Shown here in pieces: positions 17,310 to 25,677 of a stretch of 64,000 nucleotides of DNA. This stretch comes from Propionibacteriaceae bacterium (lineage in GTDB: Bacteria > Actinomycetota > Actinomycetes > Propionibacteriales > Propionibacteriaceae): positions 1-64,000 of the forward strand of contig JAPUEI010000086.1 in assembly GCA_027492675.1 (NCBI GenBank). The letters are read 5' to 3'. The translations under genes were made by a program, and so were the position numbers. The number at the start of each line of letters is the position of its first letter. Position 1 is the stretch's first letter. Below the pieces are notes generated by a model, which was not told where the DNA came from, made no database searches, and saw nothing but the letters and a program-made list of their open reading frames with translations.

Positions 17310-17639
17310 ATGGACCTGGACGAGTACCAGCGAGGCGCCCTCCGTACGGCCTCGCCCCGCGATGCGAAGAATGAGCTGCTGCACCTGGTGCTCGGGCTGG
17401 TCGGCGAGTCGGGCGAGATCGCGGAGAAGTTCAAGAAGTGGGTACGCGACCTCGACAGCGACGAGTCCCGCATCGACCGCGCCGACATCGCCAAGGAGCT
17501 CGGGGATGTGCTCTGGTACGCGGCCGTTCTGGCCGACTACCTCGACCTCTCCCTGAACGACATCGCCACCGCCAACCTCGCGAAGCTCGCCAGCCGTCAG
17601 CAGCGCGGGGTACTGGGCGGCAGCGGAGACAACCGCTGA
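17310..17639 (+). CDS. MazG-like nucleotide pyrophosphohydrolase
   Basis: This is a small all-alpha NTP pyrophosphatase of 109 aa. The Mg-binding pattern is seen as LVGESGEIAEKFKKW (EXXE, about 30-44) and KELGDVLWYAAVLADYLDL (EXXD, about 63-81). Relatives hydrolyse non-canonical or excess nucleoside triphosphates. The start at 17310 is set by a leaderless promoter, TACAGT at 17298-17303 plus six bases. The first 23 bases around this start are nearly identical to those of the next gene at 18005. It lies 22 bases after the ABC-F stop but has its own promoter. Confidence 0.83.
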   Translation: MDLDEYQRGALRTASPRDAKNELLHLVLGLVGESGEIAEKFKKWVRDLDSDESRIDRADIAKELGDVLWYAAVLADYLDLSLNDIATANLAKLASRQQRGVLGGSGDNR

Positions 17640-17668
17640 GGGAGATCGCTCCTCGCTGGGAGGCGTGT

Positions 17669-17701
17669 ACGGGGGTGGCCGCGTGGACGGGGGTGGCCGC
17701 G
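17669..17701. repeat. Short direct repeat, 15 bp twice
   Basis: ACGGGGGTGGCCGCG occurs at 17669-17683 and 17687-17701, an 18-bp period. It lies just upstream of the 22-bp array D in the 365-base gap 17640-18004. No other feature is seen in 17702-17761. Confidence 0.75.
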
Positions 17702-17761
17702 AGCCCTTCGAGACGTTGGCAGGCTCCGCCAGCCAACTCCTCAGGGACCCGGGCTCGTCGG

Positions 17762-17987
17762 GGAGAGGTCTCCTACCCCTCGGGGAGAGGGTTGGAACCC
17801 CTCGCGGAGAGGTCTCGTATCCTCGGGGAGAGGTCTCCTACCCCTCCAGGAGAGGTCTCGTACCCCTCGGGGAGAGGGTTGGAACCCCTCGGGGAGAGGT
17901 CTCCTACTCCCCGGGGAGAGGCTTCATGCCCCTCGGGGAGAGGGTTGGAACGCCTCGCGGAGAGGTCTCGTACCCTTGCCGGAGAGG
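17762..17987. repeat. 22-bp-phased repeat array D: eleven units, one orientation
   Basis: The core GGAGAGG starts at 17762, 17784, 17806, 17827, 17849, 17871, 17893, 17915, 17937, 17959 and 17981. Every step is 22 bp except one of 21. The typical unit joins CCTCGGGGAGAG to GTCTCGTACC, or to GGTTGGAACC in the variant. The last core ends six bases before the promoter hexamer of the gene at 18005. This is the same family as array C (shared CCTCGGGGAGAG) and the same word as array E. Confidence 0.95.
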
Positions 17988-18004
17988 TTCCGTACAGTGT
18001 GGCC

Positions 18005-19195
18005 ATGGATCTGCCCGTACTCGACGCGCATGAGCAAAGGGTTCTCGGGTGCCTGCTGGAAAAGCAGGTCACCGTGCCCGCCACGTACCCCCTGACGCTG
18101 AATGCCGTACGGACCGCCTGTAACCAGAGCTCGAGCCGGGACCCGATCGTCGACTGGTCGGAGTCGGAGGTCGACGAGTGCCTGCGGAACCTGAAGAAGC
18201 GCGATCTCGTACGTTTCATCTGGACCTCGGGCTCACGCGCCGTGAAGTACGCCCAGGCGCTCGATCAGGCGATCGCGCTCGACGAGGCTGAACGCGCGCT
18301 CCTCACGGTGTTGCTGCTCCGCGGTCCGCAGGCGCCGGGCGAGCTGCGAACCCGAACCGAGCGGCAGTACGTGTTCGCGGAACGCTCCGACGTCGAGGCC
18401 ACGCTCCACGTACTGGCCGAGCGCGGTCTCGTACGCGAGCTGGCTCTCCGTCCGCGCGAGCAGGATCGTCGCTGGGTGCACCTTCTCGGGCCTCTGCCGA
18501 CGGGCGAGGTCGCACCGGCCGCGGTCGAGGATCGCGAGGCGGCGCTGGCCCACGGAGCAGAGGCGCGCGACGCCTTGGTCGTGAGGACGTACGACGTGGT
18601 GGCCGAGGCGTACGCCGACCAGCTCGGCGACGAGCTCACCCACAAGCCGTTCGACACGTGGCTGCTGGACCGCATCGCCGCGCAGGCCGATGGTCCGGTC
18701 GCCGATGTCGGCACCGGTCCTGGCCACGTCGCCGCCTACCTGGCGTCGCACGGGCTCGACGTCACCGGCATCGACGTCTCGCCGGGCATGGTGGCCGAGG
18801 CCGGCATCCGCCACCCGGCCGTCACGTTCGAGGTCGGCGACTTCCGGCGCTTGCTTCGTCCTCGCTCAGCCGCTGGCTGGTCGGCGATCACCGCCTGGTA
18901 CGCCCTCGTGCACCTCACCGAGTCGGAACTTCCTACGACCCTGCGCGTGCTGGGCTCGACGTTGGTGTCCGGCGGCCTGCTCGCGCTGGCCACCCATGTC
19001 GGCCCCGAGACCCGTCACACCACGGACCTGCTCGGCCACGTCGTCGACATCGACTTCGTGCTGCACGACCCCGACGTCGTACGCGCTGCCGTCACGACCG
19101 CCGGTCTCGAGATCGCCGAGTGGTACGTACGGTCTCCGAACCAGGCCGTCGAGGCCGAGACCACCCGCCTGTACGTGGTGGCGCGCAAGCCCTAG
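18005..19195 (+). CDS. YceH (DUF480) domain fused to SAM-dependent methyltransferase
   Basis: The first ~175 of 396 residues form a YceH/DUF480 double winged-helix unit: it opens DAHEQRVLGCLLEKQ, then TYPLTLNAVRTACNQSSSR, and later LLLRGPQAPGELR. The rest is a class I methyltransferase with motif I VADVGTGPGHVAAYLA (about 234-249) and GIDVSPGMV. Stand-alone YceH is a conserved protein of unclear role. Joining it to a methyltransferase suggests nucleic-acid- or protein-linked methylation, but the substrate is unknown. The start is leaderless: TACAGT at 17993-17998, six bases, then ATG. The upstream gap is array D. Confidence 0.85.
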   Translation: MDLPVLDAHEQRVLGCLLEKQVTVPATYPLTLNAVRTACNQSSSRDPIVDWSESEVDECLRNLKKRDLVRFIWTSGSRAVKYAQALDQAIALDEAERALLTVLLLRGPQAPGELRTRTERQYVFAERSDVEATLHVLAERGLVRELALRPREQDRRWVHLLGPLPTGEVAPAAVEDREAALAHGAEARDALVVRTYDVVAEAYADQLGDELTHKPFDTWLLDRIAAQADGPVADVGTGPGHVAAYLASHGLDVTGIDVSPGMVAEAGIRHPAVTFEVGDFRRLLRPRSAAGWSAITAWYALVHLTESELPTTLRVLGSTLVSGGLLALATHVGPETRHTTDLLGHVVDIDFVLHDPDVVRAAVTTAGLEIAEWYVRSPNQAVEAETTRLYVVARKP

Positions 19196-19228
19196 TCAGC
19201 GTTGCATTCCGCTCCCCAACCGACCTCC

Positions 19229-21337
19229 TCACCCCACCGTCGCCAGCGCGAACGGCAGCACCTTTGAGGCTCCGGCGCCCCGGAGCAGCGTCGAGGCGAC
19301 GGTCAGCGTCCAGCGAGAGTCGCACAGGTCATCGACGAGCAACACCGGACCGTCGACACCGACCAGCGCCTCCGCCAACTCGTACCCCACCGCGAACCTC
19401 GACCAGACGTCAGCGAGCCGGAACGCACTGTTGCCGCCGGGGCCGGCGGACTCGGGACGTACGAGATCGAGCTGGCCCAGGTACTCCAACCGCCCCACCT
19501 GGGCCAATCCCTTGGCGAGACTGTCCACGAGCTGCGGCCGACTGGCCGACGGCATGGCCACAACGGCCACCGGCCTGGTCTCCCACGGCCAGGCCTTCAG
19601 CACCTGGACGCATGCCGAGGCGAGCTGCGCCGACACCGGCCCGTCCGGCGCCGCGAAGACCTCCCGCAACGCCGAGCCCCACCCAAGGTCGGTCAGGCGA
19701 GCCACCGCGCGACCCGTACTCGCCGCAATGATCTTGCCCTTGACCGACACCCCTAGCCGATCCATGCCGGTCGGCCACATGCCCCGCGGCTCGATCGGCA
19801 CGCCCACCTCGTCGAGGTGCTGCTGGGCAATGGAGACATTGGCGTCGTCGATGTACGCGTCGAACCACGACGGCTGCCCCGCGGCCGCCAGACAGGTGTC
19901 GCACCGGCCACAGCCCGCGGCCGTCGGGTCATCGAGCGACTCCTGCAGGAATCGCATCCGACACTGCGCCGTCGTCTCGTACGTCACCATCAGCTGCTGC
20001 TCACGATCCCTCGCGGCGGCCACCCGCTCGTACCGATCACTGTCGTACGTCCATGGCTGACCCGTCGCGAGCCAGCCGCCCTGCACCCTCCGTACGGCAC
20101 CCTCCACGTCGAGCACCTTCAACAGCAGCTCGAGTCGCGTGCGGCGGATGTCGACGATCGCCTCGATCGCGGCGGTCGACAAGGGCCTGTCCGCCTCGGA
20201 CAGCGCCCTGATCACCGCCTCGGCCAGCCGATGCTGGGGCATCGAGCTGGTCGCGAAGTAGTGCCAGATGTCGGCGTCCTCGCGCCCGGGCAGAAGGACG
20301 ACGTCGGCCCGGTCGGTGGCGCGCCCCGCGCGACCGACCTGCTGGTAGTACGCCACCGGCGACGACGGCGCACCCAGGTGCAGCACGAATCCGAGGTCCG
20401 GCTTGTCGAAGCCCATGCCCAAGGCGCTCGTCGCGACAAGGGCTTTCACGTCGTTCGTGCGCAACCGGTTCTCGAGCACCTCACGGTCGGCGGTGTCCGT
20501 GCGCCCGGTGTACGCCGCCACCTCGTGCCCGGCCGCGCGCAGGGCTGCCGCCACGTCCTCGGCACCCGCGACCGTGAGCGTGTAGATGATGCCGCTCCCG
20601 GGGAGGTCGCCCAGGTGGGTCAGGAGCCAGGCCAGGCGCTGTACGGGACTGGCGACGGGCAGCACACCCAGCCGCAGCGAGTCTCGCGCCAGGCCACCGC
20701 GCAGCGTCAGCACCTCGTGGGTCGTGCCGTTCGCACCGACGCTCAACTGCTCGGCCACGTCGGCCACCACCCGCGCGTTCGCCGTCGCCGTGGTCGCCAA
20801 CACCGGAGTCGTCGACGGCAGATCGGCGAGAAGGTCCTTGATGCGCCGGTAATCCGGCCGGAAGTCGTGGCCCCAGTCGCTGATGCAGTGGGCCTCGTCG
20901 ATGACCAGCAGCCCGCAGCGATCGGCCAACGCCGGCAGCTGGTGCTCGCGGAACGACGGGTTGTTGAGCCGCTCGGGACTCACCAAGAGCAGGTCGACCG
21001 AGTCGGTGCGCAGCGCCTCTCGTACGTCATCCCACTCCGTCGCGTTCGACGAGTTCATCGTCACGGCCCGAATCCCTGCCCGCTCTGCAGCGCCGATCTG
21101 GTCGCGCATGAGCGCGAGCAGGGGCGACACGATGAGCGTCGGGCCAGCGCCCTCGGCCCGACGGAGCATGGTGGTGACGAAGTAGACCGCTGACTTGCCC
21201 CACCCGGTGCGCTGGACGACCAGAGCCCGTCGGCGATCGGTCACCAGGGCGTCGATCGCCTCCGACTGCCCGTCGCGAAACGTCGCGCGGGGATTGCCGA
21301 CCAGCCGTCGGAGGGCGTCGAGCGCGTCGTCGTTCAT
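19229..21337 (-). CDS. RecQ-family DNA helicase with C-terminal phosphoribosyltransferase-like domain
   Basis: This 702-aa protein has a RecQ core: Walker A TGWGKS (44-49), DEAH box LLVIDEAHCISDWGHDFR, TTATAN, and motif VI YYQQVGRAGRATDRAD. A four-Cys zinc site follows (CRMRF, then CGRCDTC). Instead of an HRDC domain, the C-terminal ~180 residues end in a phosphoribosyltransferase-like fold with the PRPP-loop pattern GPVLLVDDLCDSRWT, resembling ComF/PRT proteins. Helicases of this plan occur in actinobacteria, but the role of the tail is not known to me. The start at 21337 has a leaderless promoter: TACGGT (plus-strand 21344-21349), six bases, ATG. Confidence 0.88.
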   Translation of the reverse strand: MNDDALDALRRLVGNPRATFRDGQSEAIDALVTDRRRALVVQRTGWGKSAVYFVTTMLRRAEGAGPTLIVSPLLALMRDQIGAAERAGIRAVTMNSSNATEWDDVREALRTDSVDLLLVSPERLNNPSFREHQLPALADRCGLLVIDEAHCISDWGHDFRPDYRRIKDLLADLPSTTPVLATTATANARVVADVAEQLSVGANGTTHEVLTLRGGLARDSLRLGVLPVASPVQRLAWLLTHLGDLPGSGIIYTLTVAGAEDVAAALRAAGHEVAAYTGRTDTADREVLENRLRTNDVKALVATSALGMGFDKPDLGFVLHLGAPSSPVAYYQQVGRAGRATDRADVVLLPGREDADIWHYFATSSMPQHRLAEAVIRALSEADRPLSTAAIEAIVDIRRTRLELLLKVLDVEGAVRRVQGGWLATGQPWTYDSDRYERVAAARDREQQLMVTYETTAQCRMRFLQESLDDPTAAGCGRCDTCLAAAGQPSWFDAYIDDANVSIAQQHLDEVGVPIEPRGMWPTGMDRLGVSVKGKIIAASTGRAVARLTDLGWGSALREVFAAPDGPVSAQLASACVQVLKAWPWETRPVAVVAMPSASRPQLVDSLAKGLAQVGRLEYLGQLDLVRPESAGPGGNSAFRLADVWSRFAVGYELAEALVGVDGPVLLVDDLCDSRWTLTVASTLLRGAGASKVLPFALATVG

Positions 21338-21479
21338 GGAGCCACCGTACGAGGCGGTACCGACAGAACCCGCCCGAACAACGGCTGTGGCCGGAATCTG
21401 CCAAGATCCCGGCTCCGAGGGCCTCGAAGGGGCCCGTACGAACGGATCCTGGCGGATTCCGGCCACCCGCTGACCAGGG

Positions 21480-21896
21480 TCAGCCCTCCGTGACCTCGCC
21501 CTCGATCGACGGCTGGGCCGCGGTGTGGTTGACCGCGATCTTGCGGGGCTTGGCGGCCTCGGCGACCGGGATCCTCAGGGTGAGCACGCCGTCGGCGTAG
21601 TCAGCCCCGACCTGGTCCAGCGCCAAGCCACTGCCGAGGGTGAGCTGCCGGGCGAAGGTGCCCGTCGGCCGCTCGCGTACGAGCCACTGCGCCCCCTCGC
21701 CCGCCTGGGTGTTGCGAGTCGCGCGGATGGTGAGCGTGCGCTCCTCGGCATCGATGTCGATGCTCTCCGGGTCGACGCCGGGAAGGTCGATCGAGACGAC
21801 GAACTCGTCGCCTGTACGGACCAGGTCCATCGGCATCCCGACAGTGCGGGGAGCGTCACCGAAGAGCTCCCGGAACGGATCGAACGTACGTGCCAT
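21480..21896 (-). CDS. Small heat-shock protein, Hsp20 family
   Basis: This 138-aa alpha-crystallin-domain chaperone holds unfolding proteins without ATP. It opens with MARTFDPFRELFG. The crystallin domain covers about residues 20-118, with VSIDLPGVDPESIDI and ADYADGVLTLRIPV (the conserved A-x-x-x-n-G-v-L motif). A short C-terminal tail carries KIAV, close to the I-x-I/V anchor. CAGGAGGACACC precedes the ATG. Directly upstream lie a perfect CIRCE and a HAIR-type inverted repeat, so it is very likely heat-induced and repressed by both HrcA and HspR. Confidence 0.93.
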   Translation of the reverse strand: MARTFDPFRELFGDAPRTVGMPMDLVRTGDEFVVSIDLPGVDPESIDIDAEERTLTIRATRNTQAGEGAQWLVRERPTGTFARQLTLGSGLALDQVGADYADGVLTLRIPVAEAAKPRKIAVNHTAAQPSIEGEVTEG

Positions 21897-21911
21897 GGTG
21901 TCCTCCTGTCG

Positions 21912-21938
21912 TTAGCACTCCAACAGTTCGAGTGCTAA
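21912..21938. promoter_or_regulatory. CIRCE operator (HrcA site)
   Basis: TTAGCACTC-N9-GAGTGCTAA, a perfect match to the HrcA-binding CIRCE element, lies 16 bases upstream of the hsp20 ATG on the minus strand. HrcA represses heat-shock genes from such sites. No hrcA gene is in the window. Confidence 0.95.
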
Positions 21939-21948
21939 CAATCTACAA

Positions 21949-21969
21949 CTTGAGCGCACCCCGCTCAAG
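21949..21969. promoter_or_regulatory. HAIR-type operator (HspR site)
   Basis: CTTGAGC-N7-GCTCAAG, a perfect 7-7-7 inverted repeat, differs from the HAIR consensus CTTGAGT-N7-ACTCAAG only at the inner base of each arm. HspR binds such sites in actinobacteria. It lies ten bases upstream of the CIRCE element, and the Nudix gene's promoter hexamer begins 31 bases to its right. Confidence 0.85.
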
Positions 21970-22012
21970 TCTTCCCGGACCTCGCCGCTCGCGCGGGTGT
22001 AGGTTCCCGACC

Positions 22013-22483
22013 GTGAGATTCCAGGTGGTCCCCGCGGCGTACGTCCTCTTCCTTCGCGAGCACGCGGGACGCCCGCAGATCCTGCTCCAGCAGCGGCAGA
22101 ACACGGGGTACTACGACGGCCACTGGGCAACCGCTGCCGCCGGGCACGTCGAGGCCGGCGAGTCGGTGCTGCAGGCGGCCGTGCGCGAGGCAGCCGAGGA
22201 GCTCGGCGTGACGATCGGCTTGTACGAACTCGAGCCGCTGACCGTCATGCACCGCACGCAGGGCACCGGCGACCCCATTGACGAGCGCGTCGACTTCTTC
22301 TTCGCGTGCCGCCAGTGGGACGGCAGCCCGCGCATCGTCGAGCCCGAGAAATGCTCAGGGCTCGAGTGGTACGACCTCGACGCACTCCCCGACCCCGTCG
22401 TACCCCACGAGCTCGTCGTCATCGGCACCTTGGCCCGCGGCGAGGAACTCCCGATGGTGCTTCCGTACGGGTTCGGGGCCTGA
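22013..22483 (+). CDS. Nudix hydrolase
   Basis: This 156-aa Nudix hydrolase contains the full box GHVEAGESVLQAAVREAAEE plus LGV (GX5EX7REUXEEXGU, about residues 42-64). These enzymes split X-linked nucleoside diphosphates with Mg. The segment ILLQQRQNTGYYDGHWATAAAG suggests the subgroup acting on small nucleotides or on isopentenyl-type diphosphates, but the substrate is not determined. The start is a leaderless GTG at 22013 (TAGGTT at 22000-22005, seven bases). It is divergent from hsp20. Confidence 0.87.
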   Translation: MRFQVVPAAYVLFLREHAGRPQILLQQRQNTGYYDGHWATAAAGHVEAGESVLQAAVREAAEELGVTIGLYELEPLTVMHRTQGTGDPIDERVDFFFACRQWDGSPRIVEPEKCSGLEWYDLDALPDPVVPHELVVIGTLARGEELPMVLPYGFGA

Positions 22484-22489
22484 TCTACC

Positions 22490-23134
22490 TCAGACCCCGT
22501 ACTGCTCGCGGTAGGCGCGCATGGCCGGCAGGTAATCGGCGAAGCGACCGGTCTCGACGAGGTACTCGACGACGTCGGCCATCGTGACGATCGCGCGCAC
22601 CTCGATCCCGTACTCGGCGCTCAGCTGCTGGATCGCGGAGACCTCGCCCGTACCGCGCTCCTGGCGGTCGATGGAGACCACCACGCCGGCGATCACGGCG
22701 CCCGCATCGCGGACCAGGTCGATGACCTCGCGGATCGCCGTACCGGCCGTCACCACGTCGTCCACGATCACCACGCGGCCGGCGAGGTTGGCGCCGACGA
22801 ACAGGCCGCCCTCGCCGTGATCCTTGGCTTCCTTGCGGTTGAACACCCACGGCATGTCGATGTGGAAGTCGCTGGCGAGCTGTACAGCGGTGGCGGCGAC
22901 GAGGGGGATGCCCTTGTAGGCCGGTCCGAGGAGGACGTCGCCCTCAAGGCCGTCCCACCCCGCGACCGCCGCCGCGTAGAAGTGGCCGAGCCCCGCGAGC
23001 GTGGCGCCCGTACGGAACTGGCCGGTGTTGAAGAAGTAGGGCGATGTACGGCCGGACTTGAGCGTGAACTCCCCGAACCTCAACGCGTCATGCTCGAGGG
23101 CGAACTCGATGAACTCCCGCTGGTACGCCTGCAT
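22490..23134 (-). CDS. pyrE: Orotate phosphoribosyltransferase
   Basis: PyrE joins orotate to PRPP in pyrimidine synthesis. The PRPP-binding motif is [13 protein letters not shown] (about residues 119-131). [14 protein letters not shown] (about 26-39) and [16 protein letters not shown] are the orotate/PRPP site segments. It is 214 aa from the ATG at 23134. That start is favoured over the one 30 bases upstream because TAGGCT (plus-strand 23142-23147) sits seven bases before it, as in other leaderless genes here. Array E lies immediately upstream. No other pyr gene is nearby. Confidence 0.93.
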   Translation of the reverse strand: MQAYQREFIEFALEHDALRFGEFTLKSGRTSPYFFNTGQFRTGATLAGLGHFYAAAVAGWDGLEGDVLLGPAYKGIPLVAATAVQLASDFHIDMPWVFNRKEAKDHGEGGLFVGANLAGRVVIVDDVVTAGTAIREVIDLVRDAGAVIAGVVVSIDRQERGTGEVSAIQQLSAEYGIEVRAIVTMADVVEYLVETGRFADYLPAMRAYREQYGV

Positions 23135-23164
23135 GCTCGTCAGCCTAGAGGTCGCCGACGCCAC

Positions 23165-23349
23165 GAGACCTCTCCCGCAGGGTTACAAGACCTCTCCCGC
23201 AGGGGTACGAAACCTCTCCCCGGCGGGTACGAGACCTCTCCCCGAGGGGTACCAAACCTCTCCCGAGGGGCACGAGACCTCTCCCGCAGGGGTACGAGAC
23301 CTCTCCCGAGGGGCACGAGACCTCTCCCCGAGGGGTACGAGACCTCTCC
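23165..23349. repeat. 22-bp-phased repeat array E: nine units, one orientation
   Basis: CCTCTCC, the complement of GGAGAGG, starts at 23169, 23191, 23213, 23235, 23257, 23278, 23300, 23321 and 23343, with steps of 22 or 21 bp. The unit on the minus strand reads GGGGAGAGGTCTCGT followed by a C/G-rich end, the same word as array D. It runs from just after the MaoC gene's stop to just before the pyrE promoter, pointing in the direction of transcription, as array D does. Confidence 0.95.
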
Positions 23350-23355
23350 CCGAGC

Positions 23356-24237
23356 TCAGAGGGGGAGGACCGACGCGACCAGGTGGGACTTCTCGCCGGA
23401 CCTCGGGCGGACGACGGACGTCCAGGTGTCGCCCGTGCGTTCGGCGCCGAAACGTACCGACGAGGGCAGCAGGATCGGCTTCGTGAAGCGGACGTCCATG
23501 CGGTACGTGTCGGGCAGGCGCGGCTCGAGCGCCGCGAGCACCCTCGCGTGGGTCCACATGCCGTGGATGATCGTGCGCGGGAACCCAAACGCCCTTGCCG
23601 CGAGGGGGTTGAGGTGGATGGGGTTGAAGTCGCCGGACACCGCCGCGTACTGACGCCCCAGCCCCGCGGGCAGCCTCCAGACCGCGTCCGCCGCGACCTC
23701 CACATCACTGGGCAGCACGACCCCGTCCGGCTGCTGCTCGGGCAGCATGCCCGGCAGCGACCCACCCCGAACCAGGTACGCCGACACCCCGCGCCACACG
23801 AGTTCGTCACCCACGTACGCCTCGCCGATCATGTCGACCAGCACCCCGCGACGATGCTCCCGCGGCGGCCCGTACGAGCTGGTCAGCCGCAGCCGCTCCC
23901 CCACGGACACGGGCCTCAGCAGCGACATCGAGTTCGTGACGTGCACGATGCCGGCGAGCGAGAACGGCGAGTCGGGCGCCGACAACAGCGCCAGCTGCAG
24001 CGGGAACGCCTGGACGTGGATCCACGTCGCCGGCACGAGGTCGCGGACGGCGAAGCCGCACACCCGCGCGTACGTCGCCAGCCTCCCCGCGTCCTCAGCC
24101 ATCGACAGCTCCACGACCCGATCCGGCAGCACCTGTGGATGTCGCCCGGACACCTTCCGTACAGCCCCTCGGACCATCGACCCGCTCAGCATCCGCACCA
24201 TGTCCGGCGCGGACTCGAGCACGACGCGTTCGCTCAC
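23356..24237 (-). CDS. MaoC-like enoyl-CoA hydratase, HtdX-like
   Basis: This 293-aa hot-dog-fold protein carries the hydratase-2 motif YAAVSGDFNPIHLNP in its C-terminal half (Asp and His of the catalytic pair), then FPRTIIHGMW. The N-terminal half is a second, degenerate hot dog, as in actinobacterial HtdX. It should add water to trans-2-enoyl-thioesters. It is the last gene of the thiolase-reductase-hydratase run, nine bases after the reductase stop. The set matches the fadA2-fabG4-htdX genes known from mycobacteria. Confidence 0.85.
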   Translation of the reverse strand: MSERVVLESAPDMVRMLSGSMVRGAVRKVSGRHPQVLPDRVVELSMAEDAGRLATYARVCGFAVRDLVPATWIHVQAFPLQLALLSAPDSPFSLAGIVHVTNSMSLLRPVSVGERLRLTSSYGPPREHRRGVLVDMIGEAYVGDELVWRGVSAYLVRGGSLPGMLPEQQPDGVVLPSDVEVAADAVWRLPAGLGRQYAAVSGDFNPIHLNPLAARAFGFPRTIIHGMWTHARVLAALEPRLPDTYRMDVRFTKPILLPSSVRFGAERTGDTWTSVVRPRSGEKSHLVASVLPL

Positions 24238-24246
24238 GGCAACCCC

Positions 24247-25677
24247 CTACTGTCCGACCAGCGCCTGGCCGCAGACGCGGACCACCTGACCCGACACGGC
24301 CGCCGAGGCCGGATCTGCGAGGTACGCGATCGTCTCGGCCACGTCCACCGGCTTTCCCCCTTGTGACAGCGAGTTCGAGCGCGAGAAGACGACGCGCTGC
24401 AGGTACGGGATGGCGTTGGTCATGTCGGTCTCGATGAAGCCCGGGCCGACGGCGTTGATCGTGATGCCACGCTCGCCCAAGACCGGCGCCTGCGCCCGCA
24501 CCAATCCGACGATCGCCGCCTTCGTCAGCGCATAGTTCGCCTGGCCCTTGTTCCCCGCGATGCCTGACGTCGACGAGATGCCGACGATCGAGCCGCCGTC
24601 CGCGAGACCGCCGGGACGCCCGTCCAGCAGCGCCTCGTTGATCCGCAGCTGCGCCATGAGGTTCACCTCGATGACCGCGGCCCAGGCCTTCTCATCCAGG
24701 TTCGCGAGCATCCGATCGCGGGTGATGCCTGCGTTGTGCACGATCCCGTACAGGCGCGCATCCTCTCCGTATCTGCCCGCCACGTGCGCCGCGATCCGCT
24801 CGCCCGCATCCGCCACGGTGATGTCGAGCTGCAGCGCCGTGCCGTGGATCTCGTTCGCGACCTTCGCCAGCGACTCACCCGACGTCGGCATGTCGATGCA
24901 CACCACGATCGCGCCGTCGCGGGCGAACGTGTGCGCGATGGCCGCGCCGATGCCCCGAGCGGCGCCGGTGACGGCGACGATCCGACCGTGGTACGGGTGC
25001 GTGGACCGCACGGCTTCGAGCGGCACTTCCGCCTCGCCGACCCTCCACGACTGCCCGTCCACGTAGGCCGAGCGACCCTCCAGCAGGAACTTCAGCGTCG
25101 AGGCCAGCGCCTGCGGCGTGGTGCTCTCCTTGACCCAGATCAGGTTGGAGGTGGCGCCGCCACGGAGTTCCTTGGCGACCGTGCGGTTGAGGCCGTCGAG
25201 TCCCTGGGCGAGGATGCGGGGCTCCAGGTCGGTGTACGACTCGGGCTCGCGCGCGACGAAGATGACGCGACCGCTGCGTTCGAGGCCCTTCATGGCGGGA
25301 CGAAGCACGCCACGGAGAAGTTCTGTGCCCGAGAAAGACCGTAGCCCGGAGAGATCGATGACGAGAGCCCCCAAGCGGCTCTCGTACACCGGCGGCACAG
25401 AGCGGCCATTCTCACCGGGCATACGAGCGGAAGGAGTATCGATGATCGGGAGAACCGGATCGATGTCCAACAGGGAGAGAGTAGCCCCAACAAGGTCACT
25501 TTCACCCATCTCTGTGAGAGCAATCTTACCGACCGGTCGGGTAATTCCGCGCCGCAGCTCATCAGCTGGCGGAACGCCCATCCTCGTGGCCACCGAACGT
25601 CCCACTGACGAGCGTGCGATCGCCTTGCCCACGGAAGATGTCGCCAGCAGCTCCACGGGGTCCAGGCGCCTGGCCAT
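24247..25677 (-). CDS. FabG4-like 3-oxoacyl-thioester reductase
   Basis: The 476-aa protein is twice the size of ordinary FabG. The first ~200 residues form a flavodoxin-like domain without the active site. From about residue 215 there is a full short-chain dehydrogenase: cofactor motif TGAARGIGAAIA, NAG in IVHNAGITRD, and the catalytic Ser-Tyr-Lys set in GISSTSGIAGNKG followed by QANYALTKAA. This layout is that of FabG4 (high-molecular-weight FabG). It likely oxidises 3-hydroxyacyl-CoA or reduces the ketone. Its ATG overlaps the thiolase stop by one base (TGATG), showing tight coupling. Confidence 0.87.
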   Translation of the reverse strand: MARRLDPVELLATSSVGKAIARSSVGRSVATRMGVPPADELRRGITRPVGKIALTEMGESDLVGATLSLLDIDPVLPIIDTPSARMPGENGRSVPPVYESRLGALVIDLSGLRSFSGTELLRGVLRPAMKGLERSGRVIFVAREPESYTDLEPRILAQGLDGLNRTVAKELRGGATSNLIWVKESTTPQALASTLKFLLEGRSAYVDGQSWRVGEAEVPLEAVRSTHPYHGRIVAVTGAARGIGAAIAHTFARDGAIVVCIDMPTSGESLAKVANEIHGTALQLDITVADAGERIAAHVAGRYGEDARLYGIVHNAGITRDRMLANLDEKAWAAVIEVNLMAQLRINEALLDGRPGGLADGGSIVGISSTSGIAGNKGQANYALTKAAIVGLVRAQAPVLGERGITINAVGPGFIETDMTNAIPYLQRVVFSRSNSLSQGGKPVDVAETIAYLADPASAAVSGQVVRVCGQALVGQ

